64,000 bases of DNA from Clostridium_AD sp050717635. Lineage in GTDB: Bacteria; Bacillota; Clostridia; Clostridiales; Clostridiaceae. Positions 50,032 to 58,734 of the stretch are shown in pieces; position 1 is the stretch's first letter; each line of letters starts with the position of its first letter. Below the pieces are notes generated by a model. It was not told the DNA's origin. It worked only from the letters and a program-made list of their open reading frames with translations, and did not search any database. A program made the translations under genes and the position numbers. Where the stretch lies: contig NZ_JBOITO010000020.1 of assembly GCF_050717635.1 (NCBI RefSeq), forward strand, positions 122,292 to 186,291. Direction: 5' to 3'.

Positions 50032-51408
50032 CTACTTTCCTAGACAAAATTCCGAGAATATCTTATGTATAATATCTTCTTCTAAGGATTCTCCCGTAAT
50101 CTCACCTAAATTCGTCCATGCATTTCGTATATCAATTGATGCCAAATCTATAGCCTTAGTATATTCTAATGCTTTTAATGATGATTCCAAACTTTCTTTT
50201 GCTCTTATTAAAGCCTGTTTATGTCTATTATTTGTAACAAATATTCCTTCAGTTTTTATTTCACCTTTGAAAAATAAGTCTTTAATGTATTCTTTAACAT
50301 GATCTAATCCTTCACCTGTTTTTATAGAAACATTAGTTATATATTTTGATTTAAGATTTTTCAGTTCACTCTCGTCTATTTTACCACCTAAATCACTTTT
50401 ATTTAATAGTACAATATATTTTTTATCTTTTATATATTCAATGATTTGTCTATCTTCATTAGAAATCTTACTACTTAGATCTAAAATTAAGATAACTAAA
50501 TCAGCCTCATCAATTTTTTCCTTTGATTTTTCTACTCCTATTTTTTCAACTATATCTTCTGTATCTCTAATACCTGCAGTATCTACTATTTTAATTGGTA
50601 TACCGCAAATACTTATATATTCCTCTATTGCATCCCTTGTAGTACCTGGAACATCGGAAACAATAGCCCTTTTTTCTTTAACAAGAGCATTAAGTAGTGA
50701 CGATTTTCCTACATTAGGTTTTCCAACTATAACAGTGCTTAAGCCTTCTCTTAAAATTTTACCTTCGTCTGCAGTACTTAAAAGTATGTCGATTTCACTT
50801 ATTAATGCAGTAACATCTTCATTTACCATTTCTGCAGTTACTTCTTCCATATCCTCTTCAGGATAATCCACTGTAGCTTCTATATGTGCAATCACAGTAA
50901 GTAATTTATTTCTTATGATTTTTATTTCCCTGGAAATTGTACCTTCTGATTGCATAAGGGCTGATTTTAAACTTAGTTCTGTCTTAGCCCTTATTATGTC
51001 TATAACTGCTTCAGCCTCACTTAAATCAATCCTACCATTCAGGAATGCTCTTTTAGTAAATTCTCCTGGCTCTGCCATTCTTGCCCCTGCGCGAATAATT
51101 TCTTTCAAAATTATATTAGTACCGACTACTCCACCATGACAATTTATTTCAATAGTATCTTCTGCCGTAAAGCTTTTGGGACCTTTCATATAGGAAATAA
51201 TAACTTCATCTAATCTATTTCCATTTTTATCAATAATATGACCATATCTCATGGTGTAAGGTTTTAAATCATGAAGTCTTCTGTTATTTTTGCCTATAAA
51301 TATACTGCCTACTATTTCTATAGACTTATCACCAGACACTCTAATTATAGATATACCACCTTCACCTATACTAGTTGCTATTGCAGCTATAGTATCGAAT
51401 TCTTTCAT
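50032..51408 (-). CDS. mnmE: tRNA modification GTPase MnmE
   Basis: The 458-aa GTPase has the N-terminal folate-binding domain (DTIAAIATSIGEGGISIIRV), a G domain with GKPNVGKSS, DTAGIRDTED and NKSD, and the C-terminal CLGK with the essential Cys. It is 9 bases before mnmG. AGGAGG site before the ATG. Confidence 0.96.
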   Translation of the reverse strand: MKEFDTIAAIATSIGEGGISIIRVSGDKSIEIVGSIFIGKNNRRLHDLKPYTMRYGHIIDKNGNRLDEVIISYMKGPKSFTAEDTIEINCHGGVVGTNIILKEIIRAGARMAEPGEFTKRAFLNGRIDLSEAEAVIDIIRAKTELSLKSALMQSEGTISREIKIIRNKLLTVIAHIEATVDYPEEDMEEVTAEMVNEDVTALISEIDILLSTADEGKILREGLSTVIVGKPNVGKSSLLNALVKEKRAIVSDVPGTTRDAIEEYISICGIPIKIVDTAGIRDTEDIVEKIGVEKSKEKIDEADLVILILDLSSKISNEDRQIIEYIKDKKYIVLLNKSDLGGKIDESELKNLKSKYITNVSIKTGEGLDHVKEYIKDLFFKGEIKTEGIFVTNNRHKQALIRAKESLESSLKALEYTKAIDLASIDIRNAWTNLGEITGESLEEDIIHKIFSEFCLGK

Positions 51409-51514
51409 TAAATACTACCTCCTAATTTTATGCGTATCTATTATTATATCCTCATTAGCACATTATATCTATATAGTTTCTGTAATTTTATTACATCATT
51501 ATAATTATTTTTAT

Positions 51515-51545
51515 AATTTAAAAAGAAAGCCCTTAGGCTTTCTTT
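51515..51545 (-). terminator. Terminator overlapping the end of jag
   Basis: Minus strand: AAAGAAAGCC, loop TAAG, GGCTTTCTTT, then a T-rich tail. The 5' arm is made of the last jag codons and the loop holds its stop codon. It ends the rpmH-rnpA-yidD-yidC-jag transcript. Confidence 0.8.
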
Positions 51546-52159
51546 AAATCAACTACTACTCTTCTATATGGTTCATCACCTTCACTAAAGGTATAAATAT
51601 ATGAATCATTTTGAAGCGTAGAGTGTATTATTCTTCTCTCATAAGGATTCATAGGTTCAAGTTTTAATACTCTACCACTAGCCCTTACCTTATAGGCAAT
51701 TTTAGACGCAAGTCTTTTTAGAGTCTCTTCTCTTTTTGCTCTATAATTTTCAGTATCTAATATTACTCTTCTATATTCTTCATTATGATCTTTGTTTACA
51801 ACTAAGCTTACAAGATATTGAAGAGAGTCTAAAGTCTCGCCTCTATATCCTATTAATAGTCCCATATTAGGTCCAATTAAGTTAATTTTGATTTCATTAT
51901 TTACTTCTTTAAGTGATATTTCTGCTTCCATATTCATAGCTTTAAGTACATCAGTAAGGAAAATATTTGCTTCAAATAAAATATCTCTTTTTACTGACAC
52001 TACAATTTTAGCAGGTTTTACCCCTATAATATTTAAAAACCCTCTACTACCTTCATCTATGGTTTTAACTTCTACTTTATCTCTTGTAACTTTAAGCTCA
52101 TTCAATGCATTATTAATTGCATCCTCTACGGTTTTTCCCATCATTTCTATAACCTTCAT
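51533..52159 (-). CDS. jag: Jag/KhpB RNA-binding protein
   Basis: The 208-aa protein has the Jag N-terminal domain (EDAINNALNELKVTRDKVEV), a KH domain with GLLIGYRGETLDSLQ, and an R3H domain ending GDEPYRRVVVDLKK. KhpB acts with KhpA on small RNAs and cell division. It follows yidC, its usual partner near the origin. Confidence 0.95.
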   Translation of the reverse strand: MKVIEMMGKTVEDAINNALNELKVTRDKVEVKTIDEGSRGFLNIIGVKPAKIVVSVKRDILFEANIFLTDVLKAMNMEAEISLKEVNNEIKINLIGPNMGLLIGYRGETLDSLQYLVSLVVNKDHNEEYRRVILDTENYRAKREETLKRLASKIAYKVRASGRVLKLEPMNPYERRIIHSTLQNDSYIYTFSEGDEPYRRVVVDLKKA

Positions 52160-52208
52160 ATTGTACTACACCCGCCTTTCTAAATATCAAAATTATTAGG
52201 CACTTGTG

Positions 52209-52877
52209 TTAAATCTTTTTTTTTGAATCATCTAATTTATTAATCCACAGTGTTTGAAGTATTTGTAGTATGTTATTTAACACCCAATATAATACTAATG
52301 CCCCTGGAAAGTTAAGACTCATAAATCCCATAAAAATAGCCATTACAACATTCATTGTTGACGTTTGTTTAGATTTTGAATCGTCTCCTACTACTTTTGG
52401 TTGCATAACTTTTGATGAAAAATATGTTGTAACCATAGATAATACTGGTAATATCATCTTAGGGTCCTTTAATGTTAAATCCTTCATCCATAAGAAACCA
52501 GCGCCATTCATATCTAAGTTTCTAAATACATAAAACATAGCAAATAAAACAGGCATTTGAATAATCATTGGCAAACATCCACCCATTGGATTTACTCCAT
52601 TTTCTTTGTAAAGTTTCATAACTTCTTGCTGAGACTTTTGCGGATCACTTTTATATTTTGCTTGGACTTTTTTAACTTCTGGTCCAATTGCACCCATTTT
52701 AGCAGTTGATTTTGTTGATTTAATACTTAATGGTAACAATAACACCCTTATTAAAATTGTAAAAACAATTATTGTTAATCCAAAAGATACATCTTCAATA
52801 GGTATGATACTGTGCACTCCACTATGTATAAAGAAAAATAGCTTTTCAAGTGGAACGGTTAAAAAATCAAAATTCAA
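52209..52877 (-). CDS. yidC: Membrane protein insertase YidC
   Basis: The 222-aa protein is the short Gram-positive type. It has five hydrophobic segments, the groove arginine in TILIRVLLLPLS, the cytoplasmic loop VKKVQAKYKSDPQKSQQE, GCLPMIIQMPVLFAMFYV and a lysine-rich tail. The start is TTG after GGGAGG. I see no lipobox cysteine, unlike Bacillus SpoIIIJ. Confidence 0.94.
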   Translation of the reverse strand: MNFDFLTVPLEKLFFFIHSGVHSIIPIEDVSFGLTIIVFTILIRVLLLPLSIKSTKSTAKMGAIGPEVKKVQAKYKSDPQKSQQEVMKLYKENGVNPMGGCLPMIIQMPVLFAMFYVFRNLDMNGAGFLWMKDLTLKDPKMILPVLSMVTTYFSSKVMQPKVVGDDSKSKQTSTMNVVMAIFMGFMSLNFPGALVLYWVLNNILQILQTLWINKLDDSKKKI

Positions 52878-52897
52878 ATAAAAAACCTCCCGAATGG

Positions 52898-53107
52898 TTA
52901 TTTAACTGGATCAAATCCACCCTTATTAAAAGGGTGACATCTGAGTATTCTCTTTACTCCCATAATAGAGCCTTTTAGCGCTCCATATTTTTCAATAGCT
53001 TCTAAAGTATACTGAGAACATGTAGGGTAAAATATACAACAAGGCCTTTTAACAGGTGATATATATTTTCTATAAAGTTTAATGCCCAGTATAAATATTT
53101 TTTTCAT
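52898..53107 (-). CDS. yidD: YidD membrane protein insertion efficiency factor
   Basis: The 69-aa protein has the family pattern YRKYISPVKRPCCIFYPTCS and HPFNKGGFDPV. It assists the YidC/SRP pathway. Its start lies 29 bases inside rnpA, so it depends on coupling with that gene. Confidence 0.95.
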   Translation of the reverse strand: MKKIFILGIKLYRKYISPVKRPCCIFYPTCSQYTLEAIEKYGALKGSIMGVKRILRCHPFNKGGFDPVK

Positions 53108-53450
53108 TATTAATCAAACCTGCCTTCTTTAGCAAATTTTTAAGTGCACTCTCTATTTCTTTATAATTTTTAGAATTGGAAGGATTTCTTGCAATGAAAA
53201 CCAAATCATACCCAGCCTTTAATCCCTCACTATTAAGCCTATAGCTTTCAGAAATAAGTCTTTTTACTCTACCTCTAATTACACTATTTCCAACTTTTTT
53301 ACTCACAGATATTCCTAATCTATTAATATCTTTACCGTTTTTATAAATATATATAACTAATGATACGTTAGAAAAAGATTTTCCTCTCCTATATACTGTT
53401 CTAAATTCAGCATTCTTTCTAATTCTGTATTTCTTCACGTTAATGTTCAA
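53079..53450 (-). CDS. rnpA: Ribonuclease P protein component
   Basis: RnpA binds RNase P RNA for tRNA 5' processing. The 123-aa basic protein has RIRKNAEFRTVYRRGKS and GNSVIRGRVKRLISES (the RNR motif region). TTG start after AGAGGGCGG; a GTG four codons later is possible but lacks a ribosome site. Confidence 0.94.
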   Translation of the reverse strand: MNINVKKYRIRKNAEFRTVYRRGKSFSNVSLVIYIYKNGKDINRLGISVSKKVGNSVIRGRVKRLISESYRLNSEGLKAGYDLVFIARNPSNSKNYKEIESALKNLLKKAGLINNEKNIYTGH

Positions 53451-53480
53451 ATTAGCCGCCCTCTTTTCCGCAAATTGCAG

Positions 53481-53501
53481 AAAAAGGCCACATTAGCGGC
53501 C
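53481..53501 (-). terminator. Attenuator-like hairpin between rpmH and rnpA
   Basis: Minus strand: GGCCGC, loop TAAT, GTGGCC, then TTTTT. The weak six-pair stem with one G-U pair could let part of the transcripts stop after rpmH, so that L34 exceeds RnpA. Confidence 0.65.
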
Positions 53502-53502
53502 C

Positions 53503-53637
53503 TTATGCTGTCAATCTTTTTCTACCTTTTTGTCTTCTTACTTTAAGAATGTTTCTGCCAGAAGCTGTTTTCATTCTCTTTCTAAATCCGTGTTCTTTCT
53601 TTCTTTGTCTCTTTTTTGGTTGGTAAGTCATGAACAT
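53503..53637 (-). CDS. rpmH: 50S ribosomal protein L34
   Basis: The 44-aa basic protein contains TYQPKKRQRKKEHGFRKRM and ends KGRKRLTA, the L34 signature. It starts MFMTYQP where most have MKRTYQP; the ATG at 53637 has GGGGGTG eight bases before it, and an internal ATG at 53631 is less well placed. First gene of the leftward origin operon. Confidence 0.95.
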   Translation of the reverse strand: MFMTYQPKKRQRKKEHGFRKRMKTASGRNILKVRRQKGRKRLTA

Positions 53638-53796
53638 ATCTACTACACCCCCTCGTTTTAAATCTTACATTATAGCAATCACGTTACAATCGCATATTTA
53701 TAGTTTTACTATTAGATTATATATTCATAGCCTTGTAATGTCAAGATAAGCATTTTTATTAATATTGTTGATATTTTTTAAATTTATATATTTTTT

Positions 53797-54085
53797 TGTG
53801 GATAACTTCTTGAACACCTTGCTTTTTTTTGATATTATATAAGAATGGGCTGTGAATAACCTATATAAAAATAAAGTTATTCACAAGTTGTGGACAAAAT
53901 TGTGAATAACTCCTACAATATTGTCCAAAATTTATACCTTTTATCTGTTTTTAGCTATATAAGTAGATTTATTCGTTATTTAATATGTTGATATGTTTTT
54001 TTTTATATTGTTAGTAATTTAAGTCCAATCAAAAATATTAACAAAGTTATTAACATGTGCATATTTTTAATGCTACTTATTAACA
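53797..54085. promoter_or_regulatory. oriC: oriC, dnaA-upstream DnaA-box cluster
   Basis: DnaA boxes (TTATNCACA type or close variants) at 53797-53805, 53851-53859, 53877-53885, 53889-53897, 53901-53909, 54047-54055 and 54077-54085, in both directions, in very AT-rich DNA between rpmH and dnaA. The gene-free gap 53638-54177 also holds the divergent promoters of rpmH and dnaA. Confidence 0.92.
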
Positions 54086-54177
54086 AGTTATAAGTTATAA
54101 ATTTAATGTTTATAACTTTGTTTATACATTGTTTACTGTTACATAAAATTTTTTTTTAATTGACTGGAGGATAGAAA

Positions 54178-55530
54178 ATGAGCACCCAAATTAAAGATAT
54201 CTGGGAAAAAACCTTAAACATAATAAAAGGCGAACTTACAGAAGTTAGTTTTAATACTTGGATTAAAAGTATAGAACCTATGGCCTTAGATAACAATACT
54301 TTTAAATTAGGTGTTCCTAATAATTTTACCAAAGACATTCTAGAAAATAGATATAAAGATTTAATAATGAATGCTGTAAAATTACTTACATCTAAAACAT
54401 ATAAGATAGAATTCTTTATATTATCTGAAGAAGTAGCAGAAATAGAGTCACCTAAATCAAAACGAGAAGCCGAAAGGAATAGCTTAATGGTTAATGACGA
54501 AATGTCTGCAACGTTAAACCCGAAGTATACCTTCGATTCTTTCGTAATTGGAAATAGTAATAGATTTGCTCATGCAGCCTCTCTTGCTGTAGCTGAATCT
54601 CCTGCTAAGGCATATAACCCACTGTTTATTTATGGTGGAGTTGGTCTTGGTAAAACACATTTAATGCATGCTATTGGTCATTATATATTGGCTAATAATC
54701 CTAAATCTAAGGTGGTATACGTATCTTCTGAGAAATTTACAAACGAACTTATCAATTCTATTAAAGATGACAAAAACGTAGAATTTAGAAATAAGTATAG
54801 AAATGTAGATGTACTTTTAATTGATGATATTCAATTTATTGCAGGTAAAGAACGTACTCAAGAAGAGTTCTTTCATACATTTAATGATCTTCATGAAGCA
54901 AATAAACAAATTATATTATCTAGTGATAGACCACCTAAAGAAATACCTACTCTAGAAGACAGACTTCGATCTAGATTTGAATGGGGCCTTATAGCCGATA
55001 CACAAGCCCCTGACTTTGAAACTAGAATTGCTATTCTAAAAAAGAAAGCTGATGTAGATAATTTAGTTATTCCTAATGAGGTCCTAGTGTATATTGCAAC
55101 AAAAATAAAATCTAATATACGAGAACTAGAAGGAGCTCTTATTAGAATAGTAGCTTTCTCTTCACTAACTAATAAAGAAATTGGTATAGATTTAGCTTCT
55201 GAAGCACTTAAAGATATTATTTCTAATCGAAATTCAAAACAAGTAACTATTGAACTAATCCAAGATATAGTCTCTAGCTATTTTAATTTAAAAGTTGAAG
55301 ATTTTAAATCTTCAAGAAGAACTAGAAACATAACCTTTCCAAGACAAATTGCAATGTATTTGTGCAGAAAACTTACAGATATGTCACTACCTAAAATAGG
55401 AGAAGAATTTGGAGGCAGGGATCATACAACCGTAATACACGCCTGCGAGAAAATATCTAAAGGTCTTAAAGAAGATGAAAATTTACAAGATAACATAACA
55501 GAACTTACTAAAAAGATAAGTCAAAAGTAG
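54178..55530 (+). CDS. dnaA: Chromosomal replication initiator DnaA
   Basis: DnaA binds oriC and opens it. The 450-aa protein has domain I (IWEKTLNIIKGELTEVSFNTWI), a short linker, the AAA+ domain with GGVGLGKTH and LLIDDIQFIAGKERTQEEFFH, and the DNA-binding domain IV with GGRDHTTVIHACEKI. GGAGG site before the ATG. It is flanked on both sides by DnaA boxes, which suggests autoregulation. Confidence 0.98.
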   Translation: MSTQIKDIWEKTLNIIKGELTEVSFNTWIKSIEPMALDNNTFKLGVPNNFTKDILENRYKDLIMNAVKLLTSKTYKIEFFILSEEVAEIESPKSKREAERNSLMVNDEMSATLNPKYTFDSFVIGNSNRFAHAASLAVAESPAKAYNPLFIYGGVGLGKTHLMHAIGHYILANNPKSKVVYVSSEKFTNELINSIKDDKNVEFRNKYRNVDVLLIDDIQFIAGKERTQEEFFHTFNDLHEANKQIILSSDRPPKEIPTLEDRLRSRFEWGLIADTQAPDFETRIAILKKKADVDNLVIPNEVLVYIATKIKSNIRELEGALIRIVAFSSLTNKEIGIDLASEALKDIISNRNSKQVTIELIQDIVSSYFNLKVEDFKSSRRTRNITFPRQIAMYLCRKLTDMSLPKIGEEFGGRDHTTVIHACEKISKGLKEDENLQDNITELTKKISQK

Positions 55531-55589
55531 CATAATGCCTGTATTAACTGATGTTACTAACAATTGTTGATACTAGTTATATATAATCC

Positions 55590-55798
55590 TGTGTATAAAA
55601 TAATACATAAGCTTCAACTGTTGATACTGTGGATAACTGTGGTTTTTTTTTGCATACATGTCCACATTTAGTTAGATGGATTATTGTTCAGGCTTAAAGC
55701 CTAGCATAGGTTATTAACATATCAACAGCCCCTACTACTATTACTACTATTTTTGATTAGTATCTTACCTATCTTTAATTAATTTCCCATGTGGACAA
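55590..55798. promoter_or_regulatory. oriC: oriC, dnaA-dnaN boxes with DnaA-trio unwinding element
   Basis: Boxes TGTGTATAA (55590), TGTGGATAA (55628), TTATTAACA (55711) directly followed by ATATCAACA (55719), then a GC-rich spacer and six triplets CTA CTA CTA TTA CTA CTA (55732-55749) and a T run. On the minus strand these read TAG/TAA, the DnaA-trio pattern. This is the layout of the Bacillus basal unwinding system. A further box, TGTGGACAA (55790), sits at the dnaN ribosome site. Confidence 0.88.
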
Positions 55799-55813
55799 GG
55801 AGGCCTTTTTTTA

Positions 55814-56923
55814 ATGAAATTTATATGCGAAAAAAACGTATTACAAGAAGCTATTTCAAATGTACAAAAAGCTATTACTGGAAAATCAACTATGACTATA
55901 CTACAAGGAATATTAATAATTGCAAAAAATAAAGAGATAACGCTTATAGGATCAGATATCGATTTAAGCATTGAAGCTAAAATTACTGCAGACGTTATTG
56001 AAGATGGAAGTGTAGTACTAGATTCTAAGCTTTTTGGTGAAATTATAAGAAAATTACCTAATAGTACAATAGAGATATCTTCTGATGATAATAATTCGAT
56101 TAAAATAGTATGCCAAAAATCTTACGCAACTATAATACACATGAATAGTGATGATTATCCGAGTTTACCTAATGTAATAGAAAATATGATTTTTTCTATT
56201 TCTCAAAAAGTATTAAAAAATATGATGAAAGGTACTATATTTGCAGTTGCTCAAGATGAAACTAGACCAATTCTTACAGGAGTATTGTTAGAAATAAAAG
56301 ACAAAAAGCTTAATCTTGTAGCTCTAGACGGATATAGAGTAGCTTTTAGAAGTGAAAGTGTAGATAACGATTATAGTATAAATGCTGTAATACCAGGTAA
56401 AACATTAAGCGAAGTATCAAAAATACTAGAAGAAACCGATGAAAATGTTAATATAACATTCACTCCAAACCATATACTATTCAACATTGGTAGAACAAAG
56501 GTTATATCAAGACTCCTGGAAGGTGAGTTCATAAAATATAGTTCAATAATACCTGAAGAATATAATTTAAAAATAACAGCTAAAAGAGCAGAACTTCTAA
56601 ACTGTATAGAAAGAGCATCTCTTATGGCAAAAGAGGGAAATACAAATTTAGTTAAATTTAATATAGAAGAAGATAACATGGTAATTACATCTAATTCTCA
56701 ATTGGGAAAGGCTAGAGAAGAAATAAATATAATTTTGCAAGGAGAGCCTCTGCAAATTGCATTTAACTCTAAATACCTAATAGAACTACTTAAAATCATG
56801 GAAGAGGAAGAAATCATTATGGAGTTTTCTAGCGGTGTTAATCCTTGTGTGGTAAAAAATAAGGAAATAAATAATTGTACTTATATGGTATTACCAGTAA
56901 GAATAAGAGCTACAAATAATTAA
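55814..56923 (+). CDS. dnaN: DNA polymerase III beta subunit (sliding clamp)
   Basis: The 369-aa clamp has three repeated domains; it starts MKFICEKNVLQEAISNVQKA and ends with NNCTYMVLPVRIR, the clamp C-terminus. GRTKVISRLLEGEF is a conserved central stretch. It follows dnaA across the unwinding region. AAGGAGG site before the ATG. Confidence 0.97.
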   Translation: MKFICEKNVLQEAISNVQKAITGKSTMTILQGILIIAKNKEITLIGSDIDLSIEAKITADVIEDGSVVLDSKLFGEIIRKLPNSTIEISSDDNNSIKIVCQKSYATIIHMNSDDYPSLPNVIENMIFSISQKVLKNMMKGTIFAVAQDETRPILTGVLLEIKDKKLNLVALDGYRVAFRSESVDNDYSINAVIPGKTLSEVSKILEETDENVNITFTPNHILFNIGRTKVISRLLEGEFIKYSSIIPEEYNLKITAKRAELLNCIERASLMAKEGNTNLVKFNIEEDNMVITSNSQLGKAREEINIILQGEPLQIAFNSKYLIELLKIMEEEEIIMEFSSGVNPCVVKNKEINNCTYMVLPVRIRATNN

Positions 56924-56969
56924 CAAAAAAATATATTTATAATAATATTTGTGGGAAGAAGGTTTTAAA

Positions 56970-57176
56970 ATGAATGAAATAAAGATAGAGACAGATATAA
57001 TAAAATTAGATTCTTTTCTAAAATGGGCTGGAATAGCTTGTTTAGGTTCAGAAGCAAAATTTTATATAAAAAATGAGGACATTAAAGTAAATGGTGAAAT
57101 AGAAACTCAAAGAGGTAAAAAATTAAATAAAGGTGACATAATTGAGTTTAATAATGAGTCTTATAAAATAGTTTAA
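56970..57176 (+). CDS. S4-domain RNA-binding protein (YaaA/RlbA)
   Basis: The 68-aa protein is a single S4 domain: KLDSFLKWAGIACLGSEAKF, then DIKVNGEIETQRGKKL. It lies between dnaN and recF in most Firmicutes; Bacillus YaaA is linked to ribosome maturation. The ATG at 56970 with AAGAAGG is chosen over a start seven codons upstream. Confidence 0.92.
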   Translation: MNEIKIETDIIKLDSFLKWAGIACLGSEAKFYIKNEDIKVNGEIETQRGKKLNKGDIIEFNNESYKIV

Positions 57177-57187
57177 AATATATAAAT

Positions 57188-57220
57188 GCACCGTAGAAAT
57201 ATTAAACATTCTGCGGTGCA
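57188..57220 (+). terminator. Hairpin between the S4 gene and recF
   Basis: GCACCGTAGAA pairs with TTCTGCGGTGC (one G-U) around an eleven-base loop. No strong U tract follows, so it may only partly stop transcription. Confidence 0.6.
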
Positions 57221-57318
57221 CAATTTATGCTTATTATAAAAGAATTTTAAGAATATAATTATACATATTAAATAATATAATTATATATATATATGTTATA
57301 ATCATTATAGGTGATTAT

Positions 57319-58410
57319 ATGTATGTAAAATATTTACAACTCATGAATTTTAGAAATTTTGACAAGTTAGGTATAGAATTAAATAAAGGCACCAACGTAT
57401 TTGTAGGAGATAATGCACAAGGTAAAACAAATATTTTAGAAGCGATTTATTATTGTAGTTTGGCTAAGTCTCATAGAACCAATAGAGATAAAGAATTAAT
57501 AAACTGGAATGGCACAGAAGCATATATAAAGCTTTATGTATGTAAAACTAGATTAGATAAAAAGATAGAAATAAAGATTTTTAAAGAAGGTAAAAAAGGA
57601 ATAAATATTAATTCTATAAAGGTTTTAAAACTATCGGAGCTTGTAGGAAGTTTCAATGTGATTATGTTTTCTCCCGAAGATTTAAATATTGTTAAAGACT
57701 CACCTTCACATAGACGAAAATTTTTAGATATAGAACTATGTAAGTTAAGCAGCCGTTACTATTATAGCTTAACTCAATATAAAAAAATTCTAAATGAGAG
57801 AAATCTGGCTATAAAGAAATGGAATACAAACGATGATATTATAGATGTATATGATATAAAGCTTAGTGAGTTTGGTGCGGTTATAATAAAAGATAGAATT
57901 ACTTATGTAGAAAAATTAAATTTAAAAGGAAAAAAAATACATAGTGATATAACGTCTAATAGTGAAGTAATAGAAATTAAGTATCTAACACCCATAAAAG
58001 GATCTGATAACATAGGAGAAAAATTGTATTCTCTTCTGTGTAAAAATAGAAAAAGAGATATAGAAACTAGAACAACATCAATAGGCCCACATAGAGATGA
58101 CTTTTCTATAGATATTAACGGCAACGATGCTAGAATTTTTGGATCGCAAGGACAACAAAGAACGTCAGTTTTAACTATTAAATTTTCTGCACTAGCAATA
58201 ATAAAAGAATTAACTGGAGAATACCCAGTATTATTACTTGATGACGTTTTGTCTGAATTAGATACAAAAAGGCAAGAATATATATTAAATTCTATTAGTG
58301 AAGTTCAAACATTAATTACTTGCACTGGTATCAATGATATTAGAAAACATTTAAATTCTGAAAGTAAAATATTTGAGGTTATATCAGGTGAATTAAGAGA
58401 AATTACATAG
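57319..58410 (+). CDS. recF: DNA repair and recombination protein RecF
   Basis: RecF helps load RecA at gaps. The 363-aa SMC-like ATPase has Walker A VGDNAQGKTNILEA, the signature SQGQQRTSVL and Walker B LLLDDVLSELD. The ribosome site (GGTGA) is weak. It keeps its usual place between the S4 gene and remB/gyrB. Confidence 0.96.
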   Translation: MYVKYLQLMNFRNFDKLGIELNKGTNVFVGDNAQGKTNILEAIYYCSLAKSHRTNRDKELINWNGTEAYIKLYVCKTRLDKKIEIKIFKEGKKGININSIKVLKLSELVGSFNVIMFSPEDLNIVKDSPSHRRKFLDIELCKLSSRYYYSLTQYKKILNERNLAIKKWNTNDDIIDVYDIKLSEFGAVIIKDRITYVEKLNLKGKKIHSDITSNSEVIEIKYLTPIKGSDNIGEKLYSLLCKNRKRDIETRTTSIGPHRDDFSIDINGNDARIFGSQGQQRTSVLTIKFSALAIIKELTGEYPVLLLDDVLSELDTKRQEYILNSISEVQTLITCTGINDIRKHLNSESKIFEVISGELREIT

Positions 58411-58449
58411 ATTTAAATAAGATAGTATTAATATTAAGGAGGGTATCGT

Positions 58450-58713
58450 ATGTTTTTACATTTAGGGGAAAATGTTGTAGTACCTATAAAAGACATTATA
58501 GGTATATTTGACATGGAAACTACTATGTACAGTTCGGACACTAATCAATTTTTAAGAATGGCAGAAGAAGATGGTTTTGTAGAAAGAATAACAAAGAATA
58601 TGTCTAAATCATTTGTTATAGCTGAGGTAGATAAAAAAAGTAAAATATATTTTTCACCAATATCATCTCAAACACTAGCTAAGAGAACAGAAACTGTATA
58701 TTATGCGCTTTAG
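58450..58713 (+). CDS. remB: Extracellular matrix regulator RemB (DUF370)
   Basis: The 87-aa protein matches RemB/YaaB: MFLHLGENVVVPIKDIIGIF, then VITKNMSKSFVIAE-type region (RITKNMSKSFVIAEVD) and YFSPISSQTLAKR. RemA/RemB proteins control matrix genes in Bacillus. GGAGG site before the ATG. 21 bases before gyrB. Confidence 0.93.
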   Translation: MFLHLGENVVVPIKDIIGIFDMETTMYSSDTNQFLRMAEEDGFVERITKNMSKSFVIAEVDKKSKIYFSPISSQTLAKRTETVYYAL

Positions 58714-58734
58714 AGTAAATTAGGAGGAACATTC

